64,000 bases of DNA. It comes from Rathayibacter sp. VKM Ac-2804. GTDB taxonomy: Bacteria; Actinomycetota; Actinomycetes; Actinomycetales; Microbacteriaceae. Shown here one piece after another: positions 25,176 to 33,519 of the stretch. The notes beneath the pieces were generated by a model. That model had not been told where the DNA came from. It worked only from the letters and a program-made list of their open reading frames with translations, and did no database searches. The translations under genes were made by a program, and so were the position numbers. Every line of letters begins with the position of its first letter. The first letter of the stretch is position 1. The stretch lies in assembly GCF_009866655.1 (NCBI RefSeq), contig NZ_CP047420.1, positions 744,001 through 808,000 on the forward strand, written 5' to 3'.

Positions 25176-26507
25176 ATGACAGAGCACTTCCTCCTCCCCG
25201 ACGTCGGCGAGGGCCTCACCGAGGCCGAGATCGTCGCCTGGCGGGTCAAGGTCGGCGACGAGGTGACCGTCAACCAGGTCCTCGTCGAGATCGAGACCGC
25301 CAAGTCGCTCGTCGAGCTGCCCTCGCCGTTCAGCGGCACCGTCGTCGACGTCCTCGTCGACGAGGGCCAGACCGTCGACGTCGGCACGCCGATCATCACC
25401 GTGCAGGGCGCCGGCTCGGCCGGATCCGAGATCCCGGCGATGCCCGCGCAGCCGGCGACCACCGCGCCGCCCGCCCCCTCCACCACCGAGCCCGGCGAGG
25501 GCTCCGGCGCCGCGCTCGTCGGCTACGGCACCGCGGGCGGCCACGTCGCCACCCGCCGCCGCCGCCCGAGTGCGGGCGCCGCTCCGGAGAAGCCGGCCCG
25601 CCCGGCCGCGCCGCCGCGCCCGACCTCCGTCCCCGCCTCCTCGGCGCTGCCCGTCATCGCGAAGCCGCCGATCCGCAAGCTCGCGAAGGACCTCGACGTC
25701 GACCTCCTCGAGGTGCAGGCCACCGGCCTCGCCGGCGAGGTCACCCGCGACGACGTGATCCGCCACGCCTCGCAGGCCAGCGTCTTCCGCAACATCCAGA
25801 CCCCCGCCTGGGGCGACTCCCGCGAGGACCGCATCCCCGTCCGCGGCGTCCGCAAGGCCATCGCCTCGGCGATGTCGCGCAGCGCCTTCACCGCGCCGCA
25901 CGTCAGCGTCTTCGTCGACGTCGACGCGACCCGCACGATGGAGTTCGTCAAGCGCCTCAAGAACTCGCCCGACTTCGCCGGCGTGAAGGTCTCGCCGCTG
26001 CTGATCATGGCCAAGGCCATCATCTGGGCGGTGCGGAGGAACCCCACCGTCAACTCCGCCTGGACCGACACCGACATCCTGGTCCGCCACTACGTGAACC
26101 TCGGCATCGCCGCGGCCACCCCGCGCGGCCTGCTCGTCCCGAACGTCAAGGACGCCCAGTCGATGAGCCTCCTCGAGCTCGCCCAGGCCCTCGAGAAGCT
26201 CACCCTCGACGCCCGCGACGGCAAGACCTCCGCCGCCGACATGCAGAACGGCACCATCACCATCACCAACATCGGCGTGTTCGGCATGGACACCGGCACC
26301 CCGATCCTCAACCCCGGCGAGGTCGCGATCATCGCCCTCGGCACGATCAAGCAGAAGCCGTGGGTCGTCGACGGCGAGGTCCGCCCCCGCTTCGTCACCA
26401 CCGTCGGCGGCTCCTTCGACCACCGCGTCGTCGACGGCGACGTCGTCAGCCGCTTCGTCGCCGACGTCGCGAGCGTGCTGGAGGAGCCTGCGCTGTTGCT
26501 CGATTAG
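25176..26507 (+). CDS. 2-oxoacid dehydrogenase E2 (dihydrolipoamide acyltransferase)
   Basis: A 443-residue protein with the full E2 layout: one lipoyl domain (residues 1-78; lipoyl Lys in [10 protein letters not shown]), an Ala/Pro-rich linker, a peripheral-subunit-binding domain (about 163-198, [20 protein letters not shown]), a second linker, and the catalytic domain from about 215 with [15 protein letters not shown] near the C-terminus (His and Asp of the acyl-transfer site). It forms the core of the complex started by the two E1 genes. AGGAG precedes the ATG. No dihydrolipoamide dehydrogenase (E3) gene is in the window, so a shared E3 must come from elsewhere. Substrate (branched-chain or pyruvate) is not certain. 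Confidence 0.92.
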   Translation: MTEHFLLPDVGEGLTEAEIVAWRVKVGDEVTVNQVLVEIETAKSLVELPSPFSGTVVDVLVDEGQTVDVGTPIITVQGAGSAGSEIPAMPAQPATTAPPAPSTTEPGEGSGAALVGYGTAGGHVATRRRRPSAGAAPEKPARPAAPPRPTSVPASSALPVIAKPPIRKLAKDLDVDLLEVQATGLAGEVTRDDVIRHASQASVFRNIQTPAWGDSREDRIPVRGVRKAIASAMSRSAFTAPHVSVFVDVDATRTMEFVKRLKNSPDFAGVKVSPLLIMAKAIIWAVRRNPTVNSAWTDTDILVRHYVNLGIAAATPRGLLVPNVKDAQSMSLLELAQALEKLTLDARDGKTSAADMQNGTITITNIGVFGMDTGTPILNPGEVAIIALGTIKQKPWVVDGEVRPRFVTTVGGSFDHRVVDGDVVSRFVADVASVLEEPALLLD

Positions 26508-27049
26508 AGCGGATTCCTCCTTCGTCGTCATCCGCTCCGCGGTCGGCTGGGGAGGGCGGTCGCGTTCCATGGAGCGTCCTGCGTACCGGTACGACGAATC
26601 GCTCGCACGCGATTCGCCGGTTACCTCGGCCTTGCGCGGGGAGTGGCGGGCTCGGACTTGTGGGCTCCGCTTCGCGGTCGCGGGCCTCGCGGGGAGGACC
26701 ACCCCGTCGGTCGTGTCCCAGCGGAGCGGCATCCCTGCATGCTGGTCGAGTAGCCGCGCAGCGGCGTATCGAGACCCACGTGCTCCGTGCGGGCGGATCT
26801 CGATACGCGCCCTGCGGGCGCTACTCGATCAGCATGTCGGGGGCGTGCTCGCGACAGCAGGCTCCGCTGCGCGGTCGTGCTCCTCTCCGGCGCCACCGCA
26901 GGGCGGGGAAGAGGCCGACGTCCTTGGGGTGGCGGGTCTCGATACGCCCCTGCGGGGCTACTTGACCAGCATGCAGGCGGGCGTCTCTTCCCAGTAGATC
27001 CGCGTGGGCAGGGGACGGCGGTCGCATGCCGACGTCGTGCGGGCGCCGG
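26508..27049. repeat. Gene-free repeat region after the E2 gene
   Basis: About 540 bases with no credible gene. It holds a diverged relative of the 107-bp repeat (about 26530-26625), a forward REP-like copy at 26742-26777 facing an inverted copy at about 26792-26835 (together a long imperfect palindrome able to form a large hairpin), and another inverted copy at 26931-26973 (GGTCTCGATACGCCCCTGCG, then GGGCTACTTGACCAGC). Confidence 0.7.
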
Positions 27050-27979
27050 TCAGCGCGGGGTCGGGTCGAAGGAGTGCAGGGCGAGGGCGGCGGACAGGAG
27101 GGTGCTCGCGGCGGCGCCGCGGACGCTGGTGCCCTGGGAGTCGAGGGGCGGGCTGATGACGGCGGCGCCGAGGCGGCCGGGGGCGGAGAGGACGAGGGCG
27201 CCGGAGACGCTCGACTTGGCGGGGACGCCGACGGCGCGCATCCAGCGGCCGGAGCCGTCGTAGACGCCGCAGGTCGCCATCACGGAGACGACGTCGCGGG
27301 CGACGCGGGCGGGCACGACGCGCTCGCCGGTCATGGGGTTCACCCCGCCGAGGGCGAGGGTCGCGCCCATCACCGCGAGGGCCTCCGCGTCGACGAGGAC
27401 GGCGCAGGCGCGGGCGTAGGCGGCGACCGCGTCGTCGGCACCGAGCTTCAGCGTCCCCTCCGCGCGCATCAGGTGCGCGAGGGCGTGGTTGCGGTCGCCG
27501 AGCAGGTGCTCGTTCGAGGCGACGCTCTCGTCGACGTCGAGCGGGCGGCCGGCGAAGGCCGAGAGGCCGCGGAGGATGCGGGCGCTCCGTCCGCTCGCGT
27601 CGCCGCCGTCGACGAGAGCGGCGGTCAGCAGGGCGCCGGCGTTGACCATCGGGTTCGGCGGGCGTCCGGTGCCGCTCTCGAGCTTCAGTGCGTCGAAGGC
27701 CTCGCCGGTCGGCTCGATGCCGACGCGGTCGAGCGCGTCGCCGTCGGTGTCGAGGAGCGCGAGCGCGAAGAGGAACGGCTTCACCGCCGACTGGATGCTG
27801 AACGGCACGTCGGCCTGCGCGCTGGAGCGCACGGTGCCGTCCGGCAGCGCGAGCGCGATCCCGCACAGCTCCGGATCGGCCGCCGCGAGCTCCGGGATGC
27901 TGTCGTCCACCTCCCCGCCGCGTTCCTCCAGAACGCGCCCCCGCAGCTCGTCGAGGTCGTAGTCCTGAGGAGAAGCCAT
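27050..27979 (-). CDS. glsA: Glutaminase
   Basis: A 309-residue serine-dependent glutaminase (beta-lactamase-like fold) that hydrolyses glutamine to glutamate and ammonia. Visible motifs: GGEVDDSIPELAAADPEL at the start, PFSIQSAVKPFLFALAL with the Ser-x-x-Lys catalytic pair (SAVK), NPMVNAGALL, ESVASNEHLLGDRNHALAHL, and VPAKSSVSGAL near the end. Length matches the family. GGAGG sits only one base from the ATG, too close for normal use, so translation may depend on a different upstream GGGTGG or on a leaderless transcript. It stands alone, separated from the upstream TetR gene by a large palindromic repeat. Confidence 0.92.
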   Translation of the reverse strand: MASPQDYDLDELRGRVLEERGGEVDDSIPELAAADPELCGIALALPDGTVRSSAQADVPFSIQSAVKPFLFALALLDTDGDALDRVGIEPTGEAFDALKLESGTGRPPNPMVNAGALLTAALVDGGDASGRSARILRGLSAFAGRPLDVDESVASNEHLLGDRNHALAHLMRAEGTLKLGADDAVAAYARACAVLVDAEALAVMGATLALGGVNPMTGERVVPARVARDVVSVMATCGVYDGSGRWMRAVGVPAKSSVSGALVLSAPGRLGAAVISPPLDSQGTSVRGAAASTLLSAALALHSFDPTPR

Positions 27980-28012
27980 CCCTCCACCCTGCCACCCCCG
28001 CCTGACCCCTCC

Positions 28013-28071
28013 GCGAGATGCCACTTGTGAGCGCGACACGCCGAGGGAAGCGTGCACAAGTGGCATCTCGC
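28013..28071. repeat. Long palindromic intergenic repeat, copy A
   Basis: A perfect 17-bp arm (28013-28029, beginning GCGAGATGCCACTTGTG) pairs with 28055-28071; the 25-base loop contains the conserved GACACGCCG. It lies between the TetR stop and the glutaminase start, both leftward. The inner part of the arms has diverged relative to copies B and C. Confidence 0.8.
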
Positions 28072-28093
28072 AGAAGGGGGAGGGGCGCGCGGG

Positions 28094-28651
28094 TCAGCCG
28101 AGGATGCGGCGGACGGCCTCGCGGACGACGGCGTCGTCGGCGGGCTCCTCGTCGAGGGCGCGGTGGATGGTGAGGCCCTCCATCAGCGCGTCGAGCATGC
28201 GGGCGGTCGTCGGGTCGACGTGGCGCTCGAGGGCGGCGCGGGAGCGGGCCATCCAGCTGTGCGTGATGCTGCGGTACTCGGGGCGCCGGGCGGCGAGCGT
28301 GTAGAGCTCGTGGGTGATCACGAGCTCGCGGCGGCTGCCGAAGATGTCGTGCAGGACCACGTCGACGACGGCCTCGCGCGCCTCGTCGGGGGTGCGCGCC
28401 TCGGTCATCCGCCGCAGGGTCTGCTCGGCGACGGAGTCGGCGAAGCGGGTGAAGGCCTCGTGCAGCAGCTCGTCCATCCCGGCGAAGTGGTAGCTCATCG
28501 AGCCCAGCGGCACGTCGGCGGCGGCGGCCACCCGGCGGTGGGAGGTGCCGGCGACGCCCTCCTCCGCGATCACGTCGAGGCAGGCGTCGATGATGCGGTC
28601 GCGGCGGTGCGGGTCGGTGCGGCGCGCGGCTCGCGCGGCGGGAGCGCTCAC
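28094..28651 (-). CDS. TetR-family transcriptional regulator
   Basis: A 185-residue regulator with an N-terminal TetR HTH: DRIIDACLDVIAEEGVAGTS, HRRVAAAADVPLGSMSYHF, then a helical ligand domain with a conserved-looking FTRFADSVAEQTLRRM. The GTG start overlaps the stop of the acetyltransferase gene (GTGA), so the two are co-translated. A near-perfect 29-bp inverted repeat in the promoter between the acetyltransferase and the divergent MFS gene is its probable operator, giving autoregulation and control of an efflux pump. Confidence 0.88.
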   Translation of the reverse strand: MSAPAARAARRTDPHRRDRIIDACLDVIAEEGVAGTSHRRVAAAADVPLGSMSYHFAGMDELLHEAFTRFADSVAEQTLRRMTEARTPDEAREAVVDVVLHDIFGSRRELVITHELYTLAARRPEYRSITHSWMARSRAALERHVDPTTARMLDALMEGLTIHRALDEEPADDAVVREAVRRILG

Positions 28652-29280
28652 TCCACGCTCCGGATCACGCGGGCCGGGTTGCCCACCGCGACGACGCCGG
28701 CCGGGATGTCGCGGGTGACCACGGCGCCCGCGCCGATCACGCTGTCGTCGCCGATGCTCACGCCGGGGCAGACGATCACGCCGCCGCCGAGCCAGACGTT
28801 GTCGCCGATGGTGATCGGCCGTGCGGCCTCGAGCTTGTCGCGGCGCGGACCGGGCTCGACCGGGTGGGTCGGCGTCAGCAGCTGCACGTTCGGGCCGATC
28901 TGGCAGTCGGCGCCGATCGTGATCGCCGCGACGTCGAGCGCGGTGAGGTGGTAGTTGACGAAGGTGCGCGGGCCGATCGTGATGTTCTCGCCGTAGTCGA
29001 CGAACAGCGGCGGCTTCACGAACGCGTCCTCGCCGAGTGAGCCGAGCAGCTCCTCGAGCAGCGGGCGCGCAGCCGTCTCGTCGGCGATCGCGGCGCGGTG
29101 GTAGGCGTCGGCGAGCCGCACCGCGCGCTGGGCGAGCCGGATGCTCTCGGGGTCGTCGGCGATGTAGAGGTCTCCGGCGAGCATCCGCTCGCGGTTGCTG
29201 CGGTCGTCGCCGGCGACGTGGTCGACGGCGAGGCGGTCCTCGGCGACGTGGTCCTCGGCGACGTGATCGGTGCTCTCCAT
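28648..29280 (-). CDS. Maltose/galactoside O-acetyltransferase-like protein
   Basis: A 210-residue hexapeptide acetyltransferase. After a His/Asp/Val-rich repeated leader (DHVAEDHVAEDRLAVDHVAG, encoded by a tandem repeat) comes the family start RMLAGDLYIADDPES, then PPLFVDYGENITIGPRTFVN, PTHPVEPGPRR (catalytic His) and the coil repeats PITIGDNVWLGGGVIVCPGV. It acetylates sugars or related small molecules with acetyl-CoA. The extra N-terminal repeat is unusual for the family; translation from an internal ATG (RMLAG) would give the normal length. It shares a promoter region with the divergent MFS exporter and is coupled to the TetR gene. Confidence 0.85.
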   Translation of the reverse strand: MESTDHVAEDHVAEDRLAVDHVAGDDRSNRERMLAGDLYIADDPESIRLAQRAVRLADAYHRAAIADETAARPLLEELLGSLGEDAFVKPPLFVDYGENITIGPRTFVNYHLTALDVAAITIGADCQIGPNVQLLTPTHPVEPGPRRDKLEAARPITIGDNVWLGGGVIVCPGVSIGDDSVIGAGAVVTRDIPAGVVAVGNPARVIRSVE

Positions 29281-29284
29281 GCGG

Positions 29285-29313
29285 ACGATCGTACACACCG
29301 CGTGTACGGTCGT
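29285..29313. promoter_or_regulatory. TetR-type operator between acetyltransferase and MFS genes
   Basis: Inverted repeat: ACGATCGTACAC, five-base spacer, GTGTACGGTCGT; 11 of 12 arm positions match. It lies 4 bases from each of the divergent start codons, so a bound regulator would block both. Confidence 0.75.
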
Positions 29314-29317
29314 ACGC

Positions 29318-30526
29318 ATGTCCACCGCACTCGCGCCGCCGTCCTCCGAGTCGCGCCGCGCCCGCACCGCCGTCGCCGCGCTCTTCCTCACCAACGGCGC
29401 GCTCTTCGCCAACCTCGTGCCGCGCTTCCCCGAGATCAAGGCCGACCTGGCCCTCGACAACGCGGCGTACGGAGTCTCGATCGCCGCGTTCCCCGCCGGC
29501 GCGATCGCCGCCGGGCTCGCCGCCGCCGTCGTGATCCGCCGCCTCGGCAGCGGCCGGGCCGCCGTGCTGGGCACGATCCTCACGGCGATCGGGACGGTGC
29601 TCGCCGGATTCTCGCCGTCGCTGCTGGTGTTCGCCGGTGCGCTCGCCTTCGCGGGCGCGACCGACGCGATCACCGACGTGGCGCAGAACACCCACGGCCT
29701 GCGGGTGCAGCGCCGCTACGGCCGCTCGATCATCAACTCCTTCCACGCGATCTGGTCGATCGGCGCGGTCCTGGGCGGCTCGATGGCGGCCGGGGCGATC
29801 GCGCTCGGCCTGCCCCGCGCGGTGCACCTGAGCATCTCGGGGGTGCTCTTCGCGGCCGTCGCGCTGACCGCGCTGCGCTTCCTCCTGCCCGGGCGCGACG
29901 ACGAGACGGCCGTGGAGCCGGGAGCCGCTCCGACGGCGGTGCGGCCGCGGGTCCGACCGCGGGTGGTGCTGCTGCTCGCAGCCCTGGTCGCGGTGGCGAT
30001 CGCGGGCACCCTCGTCGAGGACGCGGCGTCGACCTGGGCCGCCGTCTACCTGGGCGGCTCGCTCGGGGCGACCGCTGCGGTGGCGGCCTACGGGTTCGTC
30101 GCACTGGTCGGCGCGCAGTTCGTCGGGCGGATCCTCGGCGACCGGCTGGTCGACCGCTTCGGCCAGCGCGCGGTGGTGCGGGTCGGCGGACTGATCGCGG
30201 CGCTCGGGATGGGCGCGGCGCTGGCGTTCCCGTCCGTTCCCGGCACGATCGCCGGCTTCGCGGCCGCCGGCCTCGGGCTCGCGACCACGGTCCCCGCGGC
30301 GATGCACGAGGCCGACGAGATCCGGGGGCTGCGCGCGGGCACCGGAGTGACGATCGTCTCCTGGCTGATGCGGCTCGGCTTCCTGCTCTCGCCGCCGATC
30401 GTCGGGCTCGTGGCCGACGGCGCGGGGCTGCGCGTCGGGCTGCTCGTGGTGCCGATCGCCGGAGTCGTGGCGGTGCTGCTCGCGGGGGTCCTCGGTCGCC
30501 GGCGCACGGCGGGAGCCGCGTCGTGA
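29318..30526 (+). CDS. MFS transporter
   Basis: A 402-residue, 12-helix transporter: FLTNGALFANLVPRFPEIKA opens helix 1, with the characteristic NxxFxxxxP arrangement of the YbjJ/MFS-FGHxS-type permeases, and LGDRLVDRFGQRAVVR is the motif-A loop of the second half. It begins 5 bases after the TetR-type operator, indicating induction by the regulator's ligand. The stop overlaps the following HAD gene (GTGA). Likely an exporter of a sugar or small toxic compound, by analogy with SetA/YbjJ-like proteins; substrate unknown. Confidence 0.82.
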   Translation: MSTALAPPSSESRRARTAVAALFLTNGALFANLVPRFPEIKADLALDNAAYGVSIAAFPAGAIAAGLAAAVVIRRLGSGRAAVLGTILTAIGTVLAGFSPSLLVFAGALAFAGATDAITDVAQNTHGLRVQRRYGRSIINSFHAIWSIGAVLGGSMAAGAIALGLPRAVHLSISGVLFAAVALTALRFLLPGRDDETAVEPGAAPTAVRPRVRPRVVLLLAALVAVAIAGTLVEDAASTWAAVYLGGSLGATAAVAAYGFVALVGAQFVGRILGDRLVDRFGQRAVVRVGGLIAALGMGAALAFPSVPGTIAGFAAAGLGLATTVPAAMHEADEIRGLRAGTGVTIVSWLMRLGFLLSPPIVGLVADGAGLRVGLLVVPIAGVVAVLLAGVLGRRRTAGAAS

Positions 30527-31191
30527 CCGGGCTCGAGGGAGTGCGCGGGCTCGAGGCGGTGCTCTGGGACATGGACGGCACGATCGTCGACTCGGAGCCC
30601 GCGTGGGTGCGAGCGCAGGAGGTGCTCGCCGCGCGCTGCGGTCGCGCGTGGACGCACGCCGATGCGCTGGCGCTGATCGGGAGCACGATGGAGCAGACGG
30701 TGCGGGCGCTGCAGGCCGCCGGGGTCGAGCTCCCGGCCGCCGAGGTGGAGGCGGCGCTCGAGCGCGACGTCCTCGCGGAGATGCGGCGCGGACTGGTCTG
30801 GCGGCCGGGCGCGCGGGAGCTGCTGCGCGACGTGCACCGGGCGGGCGTGCGGCAGGCGATCGTGACCACGTCGTCGCGCGTGATGGCGCAGGTGGTGGTC
30901 GACGCGCTCGCGGCGGAGGTGCCGCTCGCGGTGCTCGTCACCGGCGACGACGTGAGGCGGGGCAAGCCGGATCCGGAGCCGTACCTGCTGGCCGCCGCGA
31001 CGCTCGGCGTCGACATCGCGCGGTGCGTCGCGATCGAGGACTCGCCGACGGGGCTCGCGGCGGCGGTCGCCTCTGGGGCGTGCGCGGTGGGAGTGCCGCA
31101 CGACGCGGAGTTCGCGCCCGGCGCGGACCGCACGCTGTGGCCGACGCTCGCCGGGCGCGGCGTCGCGGACCTCGAGGCGCTGCTGCGCTGA
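30523..31191 (+). CDS. HAD-superfamily phosphatase (beta-phosphoglucomutase-like)
   Basis: A 222-residue HAD hydrolase with motif I LWDMDGTIVDSEP, motif II IVTTSS, motif III RRGKPDPEPYL and motif IV IEDSPTGLAAA. The four-helix cap between motifs I and II matches the subfamily of sugar-phosphate phosphatases and phosphoglucomutases. It is translationally coupled to the MFS gene, suggesting it dephosphorylates the compound that is then exported, a common detoxification logic; this is inference. Confidence 0.88.
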   Translation: MTGLEGVRGLEAVLWDMDGTIVDSEPAWVRAQEVLAARCGRAWTHADALALIGSTMEQTVRALQAAGVELPAAEVEAALERDVLAEMRRGLVWRPGARELLRDVHRAGVRQAIVTTSSRVMAQVVVDALAAEVPLAVLVTGDDVRRGKPDPEPYLLAAATLGVDIARCVAIEDSPTGLAAAVASGACAVGVPHDAEFAPGADRTLWPTLAGRGVADLEALLR

Positions 31192-31208
31192 GGTGCTCGC
31201 GGTGGGGG

Positions 31209-31349
31209 GATCTCGATACGCCCGCTGCGCGGGCTGCTCGATCAGCAGGAGAGGCAGTGCCTCCTCCATGCTGGTCGAGTAGCGGGCCGCAGGTCCGCGT
31301 ATCGAGACCCGCGCGGGCCGCAGGGACCCGCGCGGGCCGCAGGGACGCG
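31209..31349. repeat. Facing REP-like copies plus a short tandem duplication
   Basis: An inverted REP-like copy (31209-31248) faces a forward copy (31271-31310), forming a large imperfect palindrome just after the HAD gene. A 19-20-bp tandem pair (GCGCGGGCCGCAGGGACC) follows at about 31311-31349, ending at the arabinofuranosidase stop. It likely terminates transcription of both converging genes. Confidence 0.65.
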
Positions 31350-31351
31350 CG

Positions 31352-32917
31352 CTACGCCGTCATGGCGACCGCCGTCCAGGAGACGGGGGGCAGGGTCAGC
31401 GTCAGCACGTCGTCGGCCAGCACGGCGTCGACGGGCGTGAGGCCGACGCGGTTCTGGTCGTCCTTGGTGTTCTTGGCGTAGACGTCCTCGTCGAAGATCC
31501 CGAGCGCTTCGGCGACGGTCGAGACGCCGAGCCCGCTCACGTCGACGGTCACCTCGAGGGCGTCGGTCGTCGAGCGGTTCACGAGGAAGACCGCCGCGCG
31601 GCCGTCGTCGAGCGTCGCCACGGCGTCGACCAGCGGCGCGTCGCCGTGCCGCGCGGTCGAGTACGTGCCGACCTCGATGCGCGGCTTCAGCACCGAGCCC
31701 GAGGCGAGGCGCGCGGTCGTCGAGAACGGGAAGAACGTGGTCTGCCGCCACGCCGCTCCGCCCGGCTCGGTCATGATCGGCGCGATCACGTTGACCAGCT
31801 GCGCGAGCGAGGCCGAGGTGACCCGGTCGGAGTTCTTCAGCAGCGTGATCATCAGGTTGCCGAGCACGACCGCGTCGGCCACCGAGTAGACGTCCTCGAG
31901 CAGGCGGGGGGCGTAGGCCCACTCGCGGGTGCTCTGGTCGCCCTCGGCGTCGGCCTTCTCCTTCTCGGTCCACTCCTGGAGGTACCAGACGTTCCACTCG
32001 TCGAAGGAGAGCTTGATGTCCTTGGTCTTGCGCAGCTTGTGCTTGACGTGGTCGACGGTCGCCGAGACGGTCGCGATGAAGAACTCCATCTCGACGGAGG
32101 AGGCGAGGAACGAGCCGAGGTCGCCGTCGTACTCCTGGTAGTAGGCGTGGCAGGAGACGTACTCGACGTCGTCGTAGGCGTGCTCGAGGACGACGCGCTC
32201 CCACTCGCCGAAGGTCGGCATCGACGAGCCGGAGGAGCCGCAGACCACGAGCTCGAGCGACGGGTCGGCGATCTTGAGCGCCTTGGCGGTGCGCGAGGCG
32301 AGCTTGCCGTAGTCGTCCGCGTTCATGTGGCCGACCTGCCAGGGGCCGTCCATCTCGTTGCCGAGGCACCACATGCGGATGTCGTGCGGCTCGGGCGAGC
32401 CGTTGGCGATCCGCTGGTCGGCGAGGAAGGTGCCCGCCTTGCCGTTCGCGTACTCGAGCACGTCGAGCGCCTCGAGGACCCCGCGGGTGCCGAGGTTGAC
32501 GGCGTACATGATCTCGCTGCCGGTGAGCTTCGCCCACTTCGCGAAGTCGTCGAGGCCGACCTCGTTGGTCTCCAGCGAGTGCCAGGCCAGGTCGCGGCGG
32601 CGCGGGCGGTCCTCTCGCGGGCCGACGCCGTCCTCCCAGCGGTAGCCCGAGACGAAGTTGCCGCCGGGGTAGCGGACGGTGGTCGAGCCGAGCTCCTTGA
32701 CCAGCTCGACGACGTCCAGGCGGAAGCCGTCCTCGTTCGCGGTGGGGTGGCCGGGCTCGTAGATCCCGTCGTAGACGCAGCGGCCGAGGTGCTCGACGAA
32801 CGAGCCGAAGAGCCGGGGGTTCACGGGAGCGACGACCGCGGCCGGGTCGAGGGAGATGCGCGCGGTCGCGGCGGCGGAGGTGGTCGTGGCGGCGGAGGTG
32901 GCGGAGGCGTCGGTCAT
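31352..32917 (-). CDS. abfA: Alpha-L-arabinofuranosidase, GH51
   Basis: A 521-residue intracellular-type GH51 enzyme that removes terminal arabinofuranose from arabinoxylan or arabinan oligosaccharides. Family signatures: PRLFGSFVEHLGRCVYDGIY, NFVSGYRWEDGVG, acid/base WCLGNEMDG (Glu188) and nucleophile KLSFDEWNVWY (Glu307). No signal peptide, as usual for GH51. A 25-residue Ala/Thr/Ser-rich leader precedes the catalytic barrel; GGAAGGG lies nine bases before the ATG. A LacI-type operator is 75 bases upstream of the start and a LacI regulator gene lies 0.7 kb away. Confidence 0.93.
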   Translation of the reverse strand: MTDASATSAATTTSAAATARISLDPAAVVAPVNPRLFGSFVEHLGRCVYDGIYEPGHPTANEDGFRLDVVELVKELGSTTVRYPGGNFVSGYRWEDGVGPREDRPRRRDLAWHSLETNEVGLDDFAKWAKLTGSEIMYAVNLGTRGVLEALDVLEYANGKAGTFLADQRIANGSPEPHDIRMWCLGNEMDGPWQVGHMNADDYGKLASRTAKALKIADPSLELVVCGSSGSSMPTFGEWERVVLEHAYDDVEYVSCHAYYQEYDGDLGSFLASSVEMEFFIATVSATVDHVKHKLRKTKDIKLSFDEWNVWYLQEWTEKEKADAEGDQSTREWAYAPRLLEDVYSVADAVVLGNLMITLLKNSDRVTSASLAQLVNVIAPIMTEPGGAAWRQTTFFPFSTTARLASGSVLKPRIEVGTYSTARHGDAPLVDAVATLDDGRAAVFLVNRSTTDALEVTVDVSGLGVSTVAEALGIFDEDVYAKNTKDDQNRVGLTPVDAVLADDVLTLTLPPVSWTAVAMTA

Positions 32918-32991
32918 GCGGGGCCCTTCCCAGGCGTCGGCGGGCTCCGGGCCGGGCCGGAGAGGGCGATCGTCGGCGATCGCCGCCCGTT

Positions 32992-33011
32992 GTTTCTAAC
33001 GTTGTAGAAAC
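32992..33011. promoter_or_regulatory. LacI-type operator upstream of abfA
   Basis: GTTTCTAACGTTGTAGAAAC: 7-bp perfect arms around a 6-base centre (ACGTTG). LacI-family sites often have this size and a central CG. It lies between the divergent arabinofuranosidase and hypothetical genes; the nearby LacI-family gene is the likely binder. Confidence 0.65.
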
Positions 33012-33090
33012 GATGGTGCGGGCCCGCGCGGCCGGTGTCAAGACCGCCCCTCCCCGCCCTCGCTCAGTCGTGCTGTGCTCGACTGGGCGG

Positions 33091-33519
33091 GTGAACGCCA
33101 CCGACGCCTGCTCCGCGCTCGCCGACCGCGTCGACGCCCTCGCCGCCGCCTCGCCGCGGCCACGCGCCCTCCTCGCCGCCGTCGCGCGCGAGGTCGCCGG
33201 GATCCGCCCGTGGCCGCTGGGGCTCCTCGATCTCGCCTCGGGCGGCAGCAATCGGATCCGCGGCCGCGGCTTCGCGCAGCCCTACGACGACGGCACCCGC
33301 GGCCAGGCGCGGCACTTCGCGGGCGTGGCCGGCGCGACCCTGCACCTCGGCGGCCCGCTCGCGCACCTGCTGATGCGGACGGCCGGTGGCGACCACCGCG
33401 GCACCGCGGACGACCGCCTCACTGCTCGCGCGGTCGAGTGGAGCCGGCTGCTGCGCCGCGGCGAGCTGCCGGTGGCGGAGGCCGGCGACTGGATCCGCCG
33501 CGAGGTCTGCGCCTGCTGA
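33091..33519 (+). CDS. Hypothetical protein, 142 residues
   Basis: I do not recognise a family. The protein is soluble, with an Ala-rich helical start (DACSALADRVDALAAASPRP), a conserved-looking centre WPLGLLDLASGGSNRIRGRG then FAQPYDDGTRGQARHFAGVA, and a helical C-terminus ending EVCAC. Codon use is like its neighbours, so it is probably real. I start at the GTG reading VNATDACS; the longer upstream frame is Arg/Pro-rich and overlaps the operator region. It shares its upstream region with abfA. Confidence 0.5.
   Translation: MNATDACSALADRVDALAAASPRPRALLAAVAREVAGIRPWPLGLLDLASGGSNRIRGRGFAQPYDDGTRGQARHFAGVAGATLHLGGPLAHLLMRTAGGDHRGTADDRLTARAVEWSRLLRRGELPVAEAGDWIRREVCAC

Noticed and set aside
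22941..26507. Calling the E1/E2 genes pyruvate dehydrogenase outright
   Set aside because: Motifs are shared with branched-chain keto acid dehydrogenase, which is at least as likely in an actinobacterium; sequence alone does not decide, so no pdh or bkd symbol is given.
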